Shown here in pieces: positions 44,675-53,930 of a DNA stretch of 64,000 nucleotides (its first letter is position 1; each line of letters opens with the position of its first letter). Made by a program: the position numbers and the translations under genes. The stretch spans positions 1,178,001-1,242,000 of the forward strand of contig OZ223207.1 of the NCBI GenBank assembly GCA_965140395.1. The letters are read 5' to 3'. Under the pieces are notes generated by a model. The model saw only the letters and a program-made list of their open reading frames with translations, had not been told where the DNA came from and did not search any database. Source of the stretch: Parvibaculum sp002684405. GTDB lineage: Bacteria > Pseudomonadota > Alphaproteobacteria > Parvibaculales > Parvibaculaceae.

Positions 44675-45148
44675 TTAATTTTCCGCCGTGTTCCCGTAAA
44701 GTTCGTCCGCGCGCTGAAGAAATGCGCCCATCATCTTCATCAATGCCCGATCAAAGAACTCGCCGATCAGGCGTTCGAGCATGCGGCTCTTGAATTCGAA
44801 GTCGATGGAGAAATAGACGCGCGAGCCGCCATTGGGCAGTTCCTCGAAGCGCCATTTGTTCATCAGATATTTGAAGGGGCCCTTGATATAGCCGACATCG
44901 ATGGTGAGCTTTGCCGGGTCCAGCACGACGCGGCTCGTAAACTGTTCGCGCAGAAGCTTGTAGGACACGATGAGGTCAGCCACGACGATTTCGCCGCCCG
45001 GCGCTTCATCGCCTGCGGGCTCGCGCTTGCGGATGCGGGCCGCATTGCACCAGGGCAGGAAATCCGGATAGCTCGCAATATCGGCGACGAGCGCATACAT
45101 GTCGCGCGCCGGATAAGGCACGTCCTGGCTCTGCTCATGCGCGGGCAT
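44675..45148 (-). CDS. RatA/COQ10-like START-domain protein
   Basis: A 157-residue SRPBCC/START-fold protein of the RatA-COQ10 family (VPYPARDMYALVADIASYPDFL at the N-terminus, then SRVYFSIDFEFKSRMLE). Eukaryotic COQ10 is a coenzyme-Q-binding chaperone needed for respiration. The E. coli relative was named RatA for ribosome association, but a ubiquinone role is favoured for alphaproteobacteria. Its start lies nine bases after the lipA stop, so they form an operon. A REP-like palindrome is beyond the 3' end. Confidence 0.87.
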   Translation of the reverse strand: MPAHEQSQDVPYPARDMYALVADIASYPDFLPWCNAARIRKREPAGDEAPGGEIVVADLIVSYKLLREQFTSRVVLDPAKLTIDVGYIKGPFKYLMNKWRFEELPNGGSRVYFSIDFEFKSRMLERLIGEFFDRALMKMMGAFLQRADELYGNTAEN

Positions 45149-45156
45149 GCGACGCC

Positions 45157-46146
45157 TCAGGCCCCTTTGCCGTCGACGGCCGCGTTGCGGGCGTCCTGCA
45201 GCTTCGCGAAATCCTCATCCGCGTGATAGGAGGAGCGCGTCAGCGGGCTCGACGAGACCAGCAGGAACCCCTTGGTCCGCGCAATCGTCTCATAGGATTT
45301 GAACTCTTCCGGCGTCACGAAACGGTCGATGGCCGCATGTTTGCGCGTGGGCTGGAGATACTGGCCGATGGTGAGGAAGTCGATATCCGCCGAGCGCATG
45401 TCGTCCATCACCTGAAGCACTTCCTCGCGCGCCTCGCCGAGGCCGACCATGATGCCGGACTTGGTGAAGATCGTCGGGTCGAGTTCCTTCACCCGCTGCA
45501 GCAGGCGCAGCGAATGGAAATAGCGCGCGCCGGGTCGGATCTTCAGATAGAGCCGCGGCACGGTTTCCAGATTGTGGTTGAAGACGTCGGGGCGCGCTTC
45601 CACCACGCGCTCCAGCGCGCCGTCCTTGCGCAGGAAGTCCGGCGTCAGGATTTCGACCGTGGTGCCGGGCGAATATTCGCGGATGCGCTCGATCACATCG
45701 ACGAAATGCTGCGCGCCGCCATCGGCGAGGTCGTCGCGATCCACCGAGGTGATGACGACATGGCGCAGGCCGAGCTTGGCCACAGCTTCCGCCACATGTT
45801 CGGGCTCTTTCGTATCGACGGGGGCCGGCAGGCCGGTCTTCACATTGCAGAAGGAGCAGGCGCGCGTGCAGGTGTCGCCCAGGATCATCATGGTGGCGTG
45901 CTTCTTGGTCCAGCACTCACCGATATTCGGGCAGCCCGCTTCCTCGCACACGGTGACGAGCTCGTGCTCCTTCACGATCTTCTTCGTCTCGCGATAGACG
46001 GGCGAGCCGGGCGCCTTCACGCGGATCCATTCCGGTTTGCGCAAAATGGGCGTATCCGGGCGATGGGCCTTTTCCGGGTGGCGCGGGCGCGGCTTTGCGC
46101 TTTCCGCCTGCGTTTTATCGACGATCGTGACCATAAGCTCCGCCAT
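45157..46146 (-). CDS. lipA: Lipoyl synthase
   Basis: A 329-residue radical SAM enzyme that inserts two sulfurs into protein-bound octanoyl groups. The auxiliary cluster is CEEAGCPNIGECW and the radical SAM cluster CTRACSFCNVK (CxxxCxxC). The C-terminal SSPLTRSSYHADE carries the Ser that ligates the auxiliary cluster. The start ATG at 46146 is uncertain because no good site precedes it; ATG at 46134 is possible. It lies near the pdh genes, whose lipoyl domains it serves. Confidence 0.95.
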   Translation of the reverse strand: MAELMVTIVDKTQAESAKPRPRHPEKAHRPDTPILRKPEWIRVKAPGSPVYRETKKIVKEHELVTVCEEAGCPNIGECWTKKHATMMILGDTCTRACSFCNVKTGLPAPVDTKEPEHVAEAVAKLGLRHVVITSVDRDDLADGGAQHFVDVIERIREYSPGTTVEILTPDFLRKDGALERVVEARPDVFNHNLETVPRLYLKIRPGARYFHSLRLLQRVKELDPTIFTKSGIMVGLGEAREEVLQVMDDMRSADIDFLTIGQYLQPTRKHAAIDRFVTPEEFKSYETIARTKGFLLVSSSPLTRSSYHADEDFAKLQDARNAAVDGKGA

Positions 46147-46214
46147 ATGCCGGGGTGTTCAGGACATGGATAGACGTTCTGGGAGATTCAAGCAAATCGC
46201 GCGTGAATCCGGAT

Positions 46215-47747
46215 TCAATTCAAGCCGAGACGCGCGAACTGCGCATCGGGCGCTTCCAGCTCGCGCAGGGCGGCCTCAAGCGCGTCCGCCAGCTCCTTTT
46301 CCTTTGCGGTGCCGGCGAGATTGCGCTCCTCAACAGGATCGTCGGAAAGGTTGAAGAGATGGTTGCCGGTGAATTTCGCCCGCGCCCAGAAGGGAACGGC
46401 GTCGCTCTCGTCCCATGGCTGGTGAATGACCGGCACGTCGCTGCCGGGCATGCGATCGAGAAAGGCTCGGTCATCGGGCAGCGGCAATTCCTGCTCTCGC
46501 GTCAGTACATGCGTCGGCATGGTGGACCAGCGGTTGGAGAGCATGGCAAGCGGCGCGTTGCTGTCCGAGGGCGCGCGGGCATATTTGTGCATGCCGTCGA
46601 TATAGTGGACCTCCCTGCCCCAGATGCCGGTGAGCAGCCAGTCGCGCACCGACGCAGCCTCGCCGGAGAGAAGCGGCAGTAGCGATTTCCCGTGCGTGCG
46701 CTGGCGCGCCTCGACGCCAAAGAGATCGGCGAGCGTCGCGAAGAGGTCGACGCTGGTGGTGAGCGCGTCGCAGGTGCCGGGTTCAACGCCGGGATGCGCG
46801 ATCATCAGCGGGATATGGCCGAGCGGCTCGTAAACGGGCACGCCGGGCTTGCCCCAGATGTCCTTCTCGCCGAGATAATGACCGTGATCGGTGCAAAGGA
46901 TGACGAGCGTGTCGTCCCACAAGTTATTGCGGTCCAGCGCGTCGAGCAGCTTGCCGAACCAAGCATCGATCATGGTGAGCTTGCCGCCGTAGCAGGCGCG
47001 GATCTGCTTTGCCTGGCGCTCGTCGAGAATGCCCTTTTCTATCGCGCCGCGAATATAGGGCGGCCAGATGAGATGCGGGCCTTCCCAGTCGGCGTCATAC
47101 ATGGAGGCATAAGGCTCGGGCGTGTCGAAAGGCTCATGCGGGTCGAACTCATCGACGAACAGCATGAAGCGGTCGTGATGGCCCGCATTCTCGTCGATCC
47201 AGCGCGCGGCGGCGCCCATGGTGCGGGGGCCGGGAAAGTCTTCCTCGCCCTTGAACCAGCCGCGCGAATTGTCATAGGGCATGTGGCGGTCGAAGAGGAG
47301 CTGCGGCGCACCGGCCCAGCTCGGATCGGGCCGCGTCTTCCACGGATCGCCCTCATGGCCGCGCTGATAATCCCAGGCGGAAAAATCGACGTGGTAATTC
47401 TCGCCACCCGTTTCGAAGAGATGGGGATGGTCGGAGATGAGCTGCGTCGTCACGCCCTTCGCCCGCAGCGCATAGGTGATGGCGTCTTCCCAGATTTCGA
47501 TGGACCCCCAGGGCCGCCAGAGAAAATCGAGCGCGCCGCAGAGAATGTCGTGCCGTGCAGGCATGCAGGGCAACGAGCCGGTGAAATGGTTCGTGAAGCG
47601 CGTTGCCCGCGCGGCGAAGCGGTCGAGATGCGGCGTTGCGAACTCGGTGCCGCCATAGGCGCCCAGCATGTGGCGGTTGAGACTGTCGAGCAGTATGACG
47701 ACGGCGTTTGCCGGCTTCTTCAAGCCGGTCTCATCGGTACGTGCCAT
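46215..47747 (-). CDS. Sulfatase (formylglycine-dependent)
   Basis: A 510-residue sulfatase-family protein. The formylglycine site is Cys61 in SLPCMPARHD (CxPxR). Metal ligands include Asp21 in VVILLDSLNR and the later CTDHGHYLGEKDIWGKPG. No signal peptide is seen, so it is probably cytoplasmic, and a maturase such as FGE or anSME would be needed; none is in the window. The substrate (sulfate ester, or phosphonate or choline sulfate) is unknown. It lies between lipA and the TerC gene, transcribed on its own or with terC. Confidence 0.87.
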   Translation of the reverse strand: MARTDETGLKKPANAVVILLDSLNRHMLGAYGGTEFATPHLDRFAARATRFTNHFTGSLPCMPARHDILCGALDFLWRPWGSIEIWEDAITYALRAKGVTTQLISDHPHLFETGGENYHVDFSAWDYQRGHEGDPWKTRPDPSWAGAPQLLFDRHMPYDNSRGWFKGEEDFPGPRTMGAAARWIDENAGHHDRFMLFVDEFDPHEPFDTPEPYASMYDADWEGPHLIWPPYIRGAIEKGILDERQAKQIRACYGGKLTMIDAWFGKLLDALDRNNLWDDTLVILCTDHGHYLGEKDIWGKPGVPVYEPLGHIPLMIAHPGVEPGTCDALTTSVDLFATLADLFGVEARQRTHGKSLLPLLSGEAASVRDWLLTGIWGREVHYIDGMHKYARAPSDSNAPLAMLSNRWSTMPTHVLTREQELPLPDDRAFLDRMPGSDVPVIHQPWDESDAVPFWARAKFTGNHLFNLSDDPVEERNLAGTAKEKELADALEAALRELEAPDAQFARLGLN

Positions 47748-47790
47748 CCGGTCTCCTCCCCCATACGGCGCGACGAATATTCCTTTAAGG

Positions 47791-48531
47791 CTACTCTTTC
47801 CGGGCGGCTCTTTCAGCCCTGCGGCGCGAGGCCCAGAGATTGAGCGCCTCCACGCCGACCGAGAAGGCCACGGCGAAGTAGAGATAGCCCTTCGGAATAT
47901 GGAAATGCAGGCCGTCGGCGATCAGCGAGACGCCGATCAGGATCAGGAAGCTCAGCGCCAGCATCTTCACCGTCGGATGCTTCTCGACAAAGGCGCTGAC
48001 GGGCTCGGCGGCGAAAATCATGACGATGACGGCGATCACGACGGCAGTCGCCATGATCTCGAAATGATCGGACATGCCGACGGCGGTCATGACGCTGTCG
48101 AAGGAGAAAACAATGTCGATAATGGCAATCTGAAGCACGACCATCGCAAGGGCGCTCTTCGCAACCTTTACGGGTCCGCACTGCACCTCCTCCTCTCCCT
48201 CCACGGATTCGTGGATTTCGAGGGTGGACTTCGCGAGCAGGAAAAGGCCGCCTCCCATAAGCAGCAGGTCGCGCCAGGAAACGTAGAAGTCCTCAAGGGT
48301 GAAAACGGGATCGGTCAGCGTAACCACCCAGGCGGCGGACGCCAGCAGGCCCAGCCGGGTGACCACAGCAGCCAGCAGACCGAGCCTTCGGCCGAGCTTC
48401 TGCTGACTTTTCGGCAGACGCCCGGCGATAATCGACAGGAAAATCAGATTGTCGACGCCGAGAACGACCTCGAGCACCGTCAGCGTTGCAAGGCTTGCCC
48501 AGGCACCGGGCGTCAACAAAATGTCGAACAT
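47791..48531 (-). CDS. TerC-family membrane protein
   Basis: A 246-residue protein with seven or more membrane helices of the TerC/DUF475 family. It begins MFDILLTPGAWASLATL, then EVVLGVDNLIFLSIIAGRLP, with the conserved acidic intramembrane residues in VLGVDN and DIVFSFDSVM. Relatives are linked to manganese or other metal export and to tellurite resistance. The metal here is unknown. lpdA lies nine bases upstream on the same strand, so it may be the last gene of the pdh operon. Confidence 0.88.
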   Translation of the reverse strand: MFDILLTPGAWASLATLTVLEVVLGVDNLIFLSIIAGRLPKSQQKLGRRLGLLAAVVTRLGLLASAAWVVTLTDPVFTLEDFYVSWRDLLLMGGGLFLLAKSTLEIHESVEGEEEVQCGPVKVAKSALAMVVLQIAIIDIVFSFDSVMTAVGMSDHFEIMATAVVIAVIVMIFAAEPVSAFVEKHPTVKMLALSFLILIGVSLIADGLHFHIPKGYLYFAVAFSVGVEALNLWASRRRAERAARKE

Positions 48532-48539
48532 ATTCGCCG

Positions 48540-49940
48540 TCAGATATGGAGTGCTCTCTGATACGCATCGAGCACGGACTCATGCATCATCTCCGACAAT
48601 GTGGGATGTGGGAAGATGGTGTGCATCAGCTCGGCTTCGGTCGTCTCCAGATTTTTGGCCACCGTATAGCCCTGAATGAGCTCTGTCACCTCTGCGCCGA
48701 TCATATGCGCGCCGAGCAGTTCGCCGGTTTTCTCATCGAAAATGGTCTTGATGAGCCCCTGATCTTCCCCGAGCGCGATGGCCTTGCCATTGCCGGTGAA
48801 GGGAAAACGGCCAACCTTGACCTTGTGGCCCTGCTCCACCGCCTGCGCCTCGGTGAGACCGACACTGGCAATCTGGGGCGCGGAATAGGTGCAGCCGGGC
48901 ACTTTTTTTGTGTCGAGCGGATGAAGCCCCTTCACGCCCGCCATATGCTCCACGGCGATGACGCCCTCATGCATGGCCTTGTGGGCAAGCCAGGGCGCGC
49001 CGACGAGATCGCCGATGGCATAGACACCCTTCACGCCGGTGCGCAGCCATTCGTCCACGACGACATGGCCCTTCTCGGTCTTGATGCCGGCGTCTTCCAG
49101 CCCGATCTCTTCGACATTGCCGGTGATGCCGACGGCGGAGATCACGCGCTCGACTTCGATGGTTTCGGATTTGCCCTGAGCGTTGGCGATGGTCGCCTTG
49201 ACGCTGTTCTTCTGCTTGACGAGCTTTTCGACCTTGGCGCCCGTCATGATTTTCATGCCGCGCTTCTTGAAGGCGCGGGCCGCCATTTTCGAGATTTCCT
49301 CGTCTTCGACCGGCAGGATGCGATCCATCACCTCGACGACCGTGACCTCGCAGCCGAAGGCGCGATAGAAACTCGCAAACTCGATACCGATGGCGCCGGA
49401 ACCGACGACCAGCAGCGATTTCGGCATGGCTTCGGGCACCATGGCCTCGCGATAGGTCCAGACGAGTTTACCGTCGGGTTCGAGCCCCGGCAGGGTCCGC
49501 GCGCGGGCGCCGGTGGCGAGGATGATGTTCTCCGCTTTCAGGGTCTGTTTGCCGTCTTTGGTCTCGGCCTCCACGACGCCCTCACCCGCCAGACGGCCGG
49601 AGCCTTCGATGACGTCGATCTTGTTCTTTTTCATCAGGAAGCCGACGCCTTTGGACAGGCGCTCGGAGACTTCCCGGCTGCGCTTCACGATGGCGGCGGC
49701 GTCATAGGACGGGTTTTCGACCTTGAGGCCGAATTCCTCCGCCCGTTCGATGAGGTCGTAAACCTCCGCCGAGCGCAGCAGCGCCTTGGTCGGTATGCAG
49801 CCCCAGTTGAGGCAGATGCCGCCCAGACGGTCGCGTTCCACGATGGCTGTTTTCATGCCGAGTTGCGCGGCGCGCACCGCAGCCACATAGCCGCCGGGGC
49901 CGGAACCGATGATGACGAGGTCGTAGCTTTTCTCACTCAT
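48540..49940 (-). CDS. lpdA: Dihydrolipoamide dehydrogenase (E3)
   Basis: A 466-residue FAD enzyme that reoxidises dihydrolipoyl groups of PDH with NAD. It has the FAD motif VIIGSGPGGYVAAVRAAQLG, the redox disulfide GGICLNWGCIPTKALL, an NAD motif VVGSGAIGIEFASFY, and the C-terminal His-Glu pair in HTIFPHPTLSE. It is the last structural PDH gene, 12 bases after pdhC. It may also serve other 2-oxoacid complexes. Confidence 0.96.
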   Translation of the reverse strand: MSEKSYDLVIIGSGPGGYVAAVRAAQLGMKTAIVERDRLGGICLNWGCIPTKALLRSAEVYDLIERAEEFGLKVENPSYDAAAIVKRSREVSERLSKGVGFLMKKNKIDVIEGSGRLAGEGVVEAETKDGKQTLKAENIILATGARARTLPGLEPDGKLVWTYREAMVPEAMPKSLLVVGSGAIGIEFASFYRAFGCEVTVVEVMDRILPVEDEEISKMAARAFKKRGMKIMTGAKVEKLVKQKNSVKATIANAQGKSETIEVERVISAVGITGNVEEIGLEDAGIKTEKGHVVVDEWLRTGVKGVYAIGDLVGAPWLAHKAMHEGVIAVEHMAGVKGLHPLDTKKVPGCTYSAPQIASVGLTEAQAVEQGHKVKVGRFPFTGNGKAIALGEDQGLIKTIFDEKTGELLGAHMIGAEVTELIQGYTVAKNLETTEAELMHTIFPHPTLSEMMHESVLDAYQRALHI

Positions 49941-49952
49941 GGGTCCGCCTCC

Positions 49953-51281
49953 TCACAGCAACATGCGGGCGGGGAATTCCACGAAGCCCTTGAAGGCATC
50001 GAGGAAGCGGGCACCGAGCGCCCCGTCAATCGCGCGGTGGTCGCAGGACATGGTAACGGTCATCACGGTCGCCACCTCGACCTTACCATCCACCACCACG
50101 GTCCTCTCCTCGCCCGCGCCGACAGCCAGAATGGCGGCCTGCGGCGGATTGATGACGGCGGTGAAGTGTTTGATGCCGAACATGCCGAGATTGGAGATGG
50201 AGAAGGAACCGCCTTCGAACTCCGACGGTTTCAGCTTCTTGTCGCGTGCGCGGCCCGCCAGCTCTTTCGCTTCGGACGCGATCTCGGCGAGCCCCTTGGT
50301 TTCCGCTGCGCGCAGAATGGGCGTGATGAGACCGCCTTCGAGCGCGACGGCGATACCGATGTCCGAATGCTTGTGCTTCAGCAGCGCATCGCCCGCATAG
50401 GACACATTCGCCTCCGGCACCTTCTTCAGGGCGAGTGCCGCGGCGCGAATGAGGAAGTCGTTCACCGACAGTTTCACGCCCCTATCAGCCAACTCATTGT
50501 TGAGTTCCTTCCGGACACGGAGCAGCTCGTCCAGCCTGCAATCCACCGTCAGGTAGAAATGCGGGATTTCCTGCATGGATTGCGTCAGGCGGCGGGCAAT
50601 CGTCTTGCGCATGCCGTCGAGCGGTATTTCCTCGTAAGAGCCTTCCTCGTAGAAAGCCCTCGCGTCGATGCTCTGGGCGGGCGCCATGGCCTGTCCTGCG
50701 GCACGCGGCGCGGCGGCGCCGGGCTTTGCGCCTTCCACATCGGCCCGCACGATGCGGCCATGCGGCCCGGAGCCTTTGAGCGACGCGAGGTCGACGCCTT
50801 TTTGCGCCGCTATACGGCGAGCAAGCGGGCTGGCGAAGATGCGTTCACCACTGGCATCCGTCGGCGCGGGGGGCGCTTTTCCGCCGGGGTCTTTTGCGGC
50901 CGGCGCAGGCGCCTTTTCGGGAGCGGGTTTCTCGGCCTTCGCCGGAGCGGGAGCCGCCTCAGGTTCACTCTCCGTCTTCTGCGGCGCAGAGGGCGCTCCC
51001 TTGGAGGGATCGAAGCCCTCAAGGTCGTCTTCGCTTTCACCCTCCTCCAGCAGGACGGCAATAGGCTTGTTGACGGCGACGCCCTCGGTGCCTTCGGCCA
51101 CAAGGATTTCGCCGATGGTACCTTCATCGACGGCCTCCACTTCCATGGTGGCCTTGTCGGTCTCGATTTCAGCGATGACATCGCCAGAGCTGACGGTGTC
51201 ACCTTTCTTGACGTGCCATTTGGCAAGCGTGCCCTCTTCCATGGTGGGCGAAAGGGCGGGCATCAGAACCGGTGTCGGCAT
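49953..51281 (-). CDS. pdhC: Pyruvate dehydrogenase E2 (dihydrolipoamide acetyltransferase)
   Basis: A 442-residue E2 core protein. A single lipoyl domain (residues 1-80) has the lipoylated Lys in EIETDKATMEVEA. An Ala/Pro linker, a peripheral-subunit-binding domain (FASPLARRIAAQKGVDL) and the catalytic domain with the C-terminal SCDHRAIDGALGARF (His-x-x-x-Asp) follow. It forms acetyl-CoA. The lipoyl coding region is nearly repeated in pdhB. Confidence 0.96.
   Translation of the reverse strand: MPTPVLMPALSPTMEEGTLAKWHVKKGDTVSSGDVIAEIETDKATMEVEAVDEGTIGEILVAEGTEGVAVNKPIAVLLEEGESEDDLEGFDPSKGAPSAPQKTESEPEAAPAPAKAEKPAPEKAPAPAAKDPGGKAPPAPTDASGERIFASPLARRIAAQKGVDLASLKGSGPHGRIVRADVEGAKPGAAAPRAAGQAMAPAQSIDARAFYEEGSYEEIPLDGMRKTIARRLTQSMQEIPHFYLTVDCRLDELLRVRKELNNELADRGVKLSVNDFLIRAAALALKKVPEANVSYAGDALLKHKHSDIGIAVALEGGLITPILRAAETKGLAEIASEAKELAGRARDKKLKPSEFEGGSFSISNLGMFGIKHFTAVINPPQAAILAVGAGEERTVVVDGKVEVATVMTVTMSCDHRAIDGALGARFLDAFKGFVEFPARMLL
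51136..51263. repeat. Direct repeat copy A (lipoyl-domain DNA of pdhC)
   Basis: This 128-base segment aligns without gaps to 52530-52657 in pdhB, with about 15 differences by eye, most at third codon positions. It encodes the lipoyl core around EIETDKATMEVEA. The two could recombine or have been kept alike by gene conversion. Confidence 0.8.
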
Positions 51282-51292
51282 GTTTCCCTCCC

Positions 51293-52675
51293 TCAGCGAT
51301 AGCAGACGGTTTTCACCGCCTCTATCACTTCATCCGCACTGGGAAGCGCGAGTTTTTCCAGATTGGCCGCGTAAGGCATGGGCACATCCTTCTGCGTCAT
51401 GCGGAGGATCGGCGCGTCGAGATAATCGAAAGCCTTGGCCTGCACCTGCGCGGCGATCTCCGCACCGACACCGCAATGCGGCCAGGTCTCGTCCACCGTG
51501 ACGACGCGGTTGGTTTTCTTGACGGACTCGATCACCGTATCGATGTCGAGCGGGCGAATAGTGCGCAGGTCGATGAGTTCGGCATTGATGCCCTCCTCTT
51601 CGAGCTTCGCCATCGCATCGAGGCAGTAAGTGATGCCGTGGCTGTAGGAGACCAGCGTCACATCCGTGCCTTCCTTCATCACGCGCGCCTTGCCGATGGG
51701 CAGCGTGTAATCATCGATCTGCGGCACATCGAAGCTCTTGCCGTAGAGCACTTCGTTTTCCAGGAAGACGACCGGGTTCGGATCGCGGATGGCCGCTTTC
51801 AGCAGGCCTTTCGCATCCATCGCCGAATAGGGCGCGATGACGATGAGGCCTGGAACGTGCGCGTACCAGGACGAATAATCCTGGCTATGCTGCGCGCCCA
51901 CGCGGGCCGCCGGACCGTTCGGTCCCCGGAACACGATGGGACAGGACATCTGGCCGCCGGACATGTAGCGCGTCTTGGCCGCCGAATTGATGATGTGGTC
52001 CATCGCCTGCATGGCGAAGTTGAAGGTCATGAATTCGACGATGGGACGAAGCCCGGCCATCGCCGCGCCGACGCCAAGGCCCGTAAAGCCGTGCTCGGTG
52101 ATCGGTGTATCGACCACACGCTTGTCGCCGAATTCGGCGAGCAGGCCCTGCGTGACCTTGTAGGCGCCTTCATATTGCGCCACCTCTTCGCCCATGACGA
52201 ACACACGTTCGTCGCGACGCATTTCCTCGGCCATGGCGTCGCGCAATGCTTCGCGGACGGTCTGTTCCTCGAATTCGGTTCCTTCGGGCAGCTCGGGATC
52301 GGATGCAACCTCGACCGCGGGCGGGGCCGGCGCTTCATCGCCTGCATCGTCGGGTTCTTCCGCCTTCGGAGCTTCGGCCTCTTTCGGTGTGGATGCTTCC
52401 ACCTTTTCTTCGCTCACGCTTTCGGCGTCTTCATCCTCACCGGCCAGAAGTGCGATCACTTCGTTGACCTTCACATTCTCGGTGCCTTCCGGCACGACGA
52501 TCTTTGCGACCGTTCCGTCATCGGCCGCTTCCACTTCCATCGTCGCCTTGTCGGTTTCGATTTCCGCGATCACATCGCCGGAGCTGACGGTGTCGCCTTC
52601 CTTCACGTGCCATTTGGCGAGCGTGCCTTCCTCCATGGTCGGAGAAAGAGCGGGCATGGTTACCTTGATCGACAT
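51293..52675 (-). CDS. pdhB: Pyruvate dehydrogenase E1 beta with N-terminal lipoyl domain
   Basis: A 460-residue E1-beta subunit that begins with an extra lipoyl domain (lipoyl Lys in EIETDKATMEVEAADDG), then an acidic linker (EDAESVSEEKVEASTPKEAE), then the thiamine-diphosphate-binding E1-beta core (EEVAQYEGAYKVTQGLLAEFG). The lipoyl extension is a known alphaproteobacterial variant. Together with PdhA it decarboxylates pyruvate. It starts four bases before the pdhA stop in a tight operon. Confidence 0.95.
   Translation of the reverse strand: MSIKVTMPALSPTMEEGTLAKWHVKEGDTVSSGDVIAEIETDKATMEVEAADDGTVAKIVVPEGTENVKVNEVIALLAGEDEDAESVSEEKVEASTPKEAEAPKAEEPDDAGDEAPAPPAVEVASDPELPEGTEFEEQTVREALRDAMAEEMRRDERVFVMGEEVAQYEGAYKVTQGLLAEFGDKRVVDTPITEHGFTGLGVGAAMAGLRPIVEFMTFNFAMQAMDHIINSAAKTRYMSGGQMSCPIVFRGPNGPAARVGAQHSQDYSSWYAHVPGLIVIAPYSAMDAKGLLKAAIRDPNPVVFLENEVLYGKSFDVPQIDDYTLPIGKARVMKEGTDVTLVSYSHGITYCLDAMAKLEEEGINAELIDLRTIRPLDIDTVIESVKKTNRVVTVDETWPHCGVGAEIAAQVQAKAFDYLDAPILRMTQKDVPMPYAANLEKLALPSADEVIEAVKTVCYR
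52530..52657. repeat. Direct repeat copy B (lipoyl-domain DNA of pdhB)
   Basis: Partner of 51136-51263, same length and orientation, about 1.4 kb away. It codes for the lipoyl domain at the start of E1-beta. Confidence 0.8.
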
Positions 52676-52678
52676 GTG

Positions 52679-53782
52679 TCAGGCCCCCTCACTCAGTTCC
52701 ACGACATCCGTCCACAGCTCGGACGGATCGGGCTCGGGTGACGCCTGGGCGAATTCCGCCGCCTCGTTGACGGTTTTCTTGATTTCCTTGTCGATGCTTT
52801 TCAGTTCGTCCTCGCTCAGCTTGTGGTCCTCGATCAGGCGCTTCCTCACCTGCTCGATGGGATCGTGCTCGGAGCGCATCTTGTTCACTTCTTCCTTCGC
52901 GCGGTATTTGGCCGGGTCCGACATGGAATGGCCGCGATAGCGATAGGTCATCATCTCCAGGATGTAAGGGCCCTTGCCCGCACGGCACCATTCCACCGCC
53001 TTCTGGCCCGCCTCGCGCACGGCACGGACATCCATGCCGTCCACTTCCTCACCCGGGATGTTGAAGCTCAACCCGCGCTTGGAGAGATCGGTCTGTGCAG
53101 AAGAGCGCGCCACGCTGGTGCCCATGGCATAGCGGTTGTTCTCGATCACATAGATGACCGGCAACTGCCAGAGCTCGGCCATGTTGAAGCTTTCATAGAC
53201 CTGGCCCTGGTTTGCCGCGCCGTCGCCGAAGAAGGTCAGGCAGACACGATCCGTATCGTTGTACTGATTGGAGAAGGCAAGGCCCGTTCCGATGGGCACC
53301 GGGGCGCCGACGATGCCGTGGCCCCCGTAAAAGTTCTTTTCGATGCTGAACATATGCATCGAGCCGCCCTTGCCTTTGGAATAGCCCCCTTCCCGGCCGG
53401 TCAGTTCGGCCATGACGCCTTTCGGGTCCATGCCGACCGCCAACATATGGCCGTGGTCGCGGTAGGAGGTGACGACCTGATCGCCGTCCTCGATCGCCCC
53501 CTTCATGCCGGTGACGACCGCTTCCTGACCGATATAGAGATGGCAGAAGCCGCCGATGAGGCCCATGCCATACATCTGGCCCGCCTTCTCCTCGAAACGG
53601 CGGATCAGCAGCATGTCGCGATAGGCCTGCATGTCCTCATCCTTGCCGAAATCCGCAGGCGCGCTCCCGGAGGCAGACGACTTCCGGCGAGACGGATTCC
53701 TCGACGTGTTTTTGGCGGATGAAGAGGTTTTTCCGGACGTCTTTTTTCCGGAGGTTGCGCTCGTGCGGGAGCGAGTAGCCAT
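52679..53782 (-). CDS. pdhA: Pyruvate dehydrogenase E1 alpha
   Basis: A 367-residue thiamine-diphosphate-dependent subunit. The core has RRFEEKAGQMYGMGLIGGFCH and the ThDP/Mg motif GDGAANQGQVYESFNMA, with ENNRYAMGTS. The first 45 residues are Ser/Thr/Lys/Arg-rich (RSRTSATSGKKTSGKTSSS) and probably disordered, an extension also seen in other alphaproteobacteria. It decarboxylates pyruvate and acetylates lipoyl groups. It is the first pdh gene. An inverted repeat lies just upstream, downstream of ftsB. Confidence 0.95.
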   Translation of the reverse strand: MATRSRTSATSGKKTSGKTSSSAKNTSRNPSRRKSSASGSAPADFGKDEDMQAYRDMLLIRRFEEKAGQMYGMGLIGGFCHLYIGQEAVVTGMKGAIEDGDQVVTSYRDHGHMLAVGMDPKGVMAELTGREGGYSKGKGGSMHMFSIEKNFYGGHGIVGAPVPIGTGLAFSNQYNDTDRVCLTFFGDGAANQGQVYESFNMAELWQLPVIYVIENNRYAMGTSVARSSAQTDLSKRGLSFNIPGEEVDGMDVRAVREAGQKAVEWCRAGKGPYILEMMTYRYRGHSMSDPAKYRAKEEVNKMRSEHDPIEQVRKRLIEDHKLSEDELKSIDKEIKKTVNEAAEFAQASPEPDPSELWTDVVELSEGA

Positions 53783-53889
53783 GGGGGGCAGCCTCCATAT
53801 TCAGCTTTTGTGCAGCACCATGTTGCACCTGCTATTGGAGACAGCTTACCGGCTGTTCGTAAAGGTTTGTTTTCAAAAAGATTTTTAAC

Positions 53890-53912
53890 GATTAACCTAA
53901 TTTCGGTTAATC
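53890..53912. promoter_or_regulatory. Inverted repeat between ftsB and pdhA
   Basis: GATTAACC (53890-53897) and GGTTAATC (53905-53912) are perfect eight-base arms with seven bases between. It is 108 bases upstream of pdhA and just after the ftsB stop. It could be an operator for pdhA or a weak ftsB terminator; there is no T-run on the minus side. Confidence 0.45.
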
Positions 53913-53930
53913 ATGCTTCGATGCAATCGA

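Noticed and set aside
48486..51302. A 938-codon plus-strand open frame over lpdA and pdhC
   Set aside because: Antisense shadow of two clear enzyme genes; low-complexity His/Asp/Arg-rich product without family signatures.
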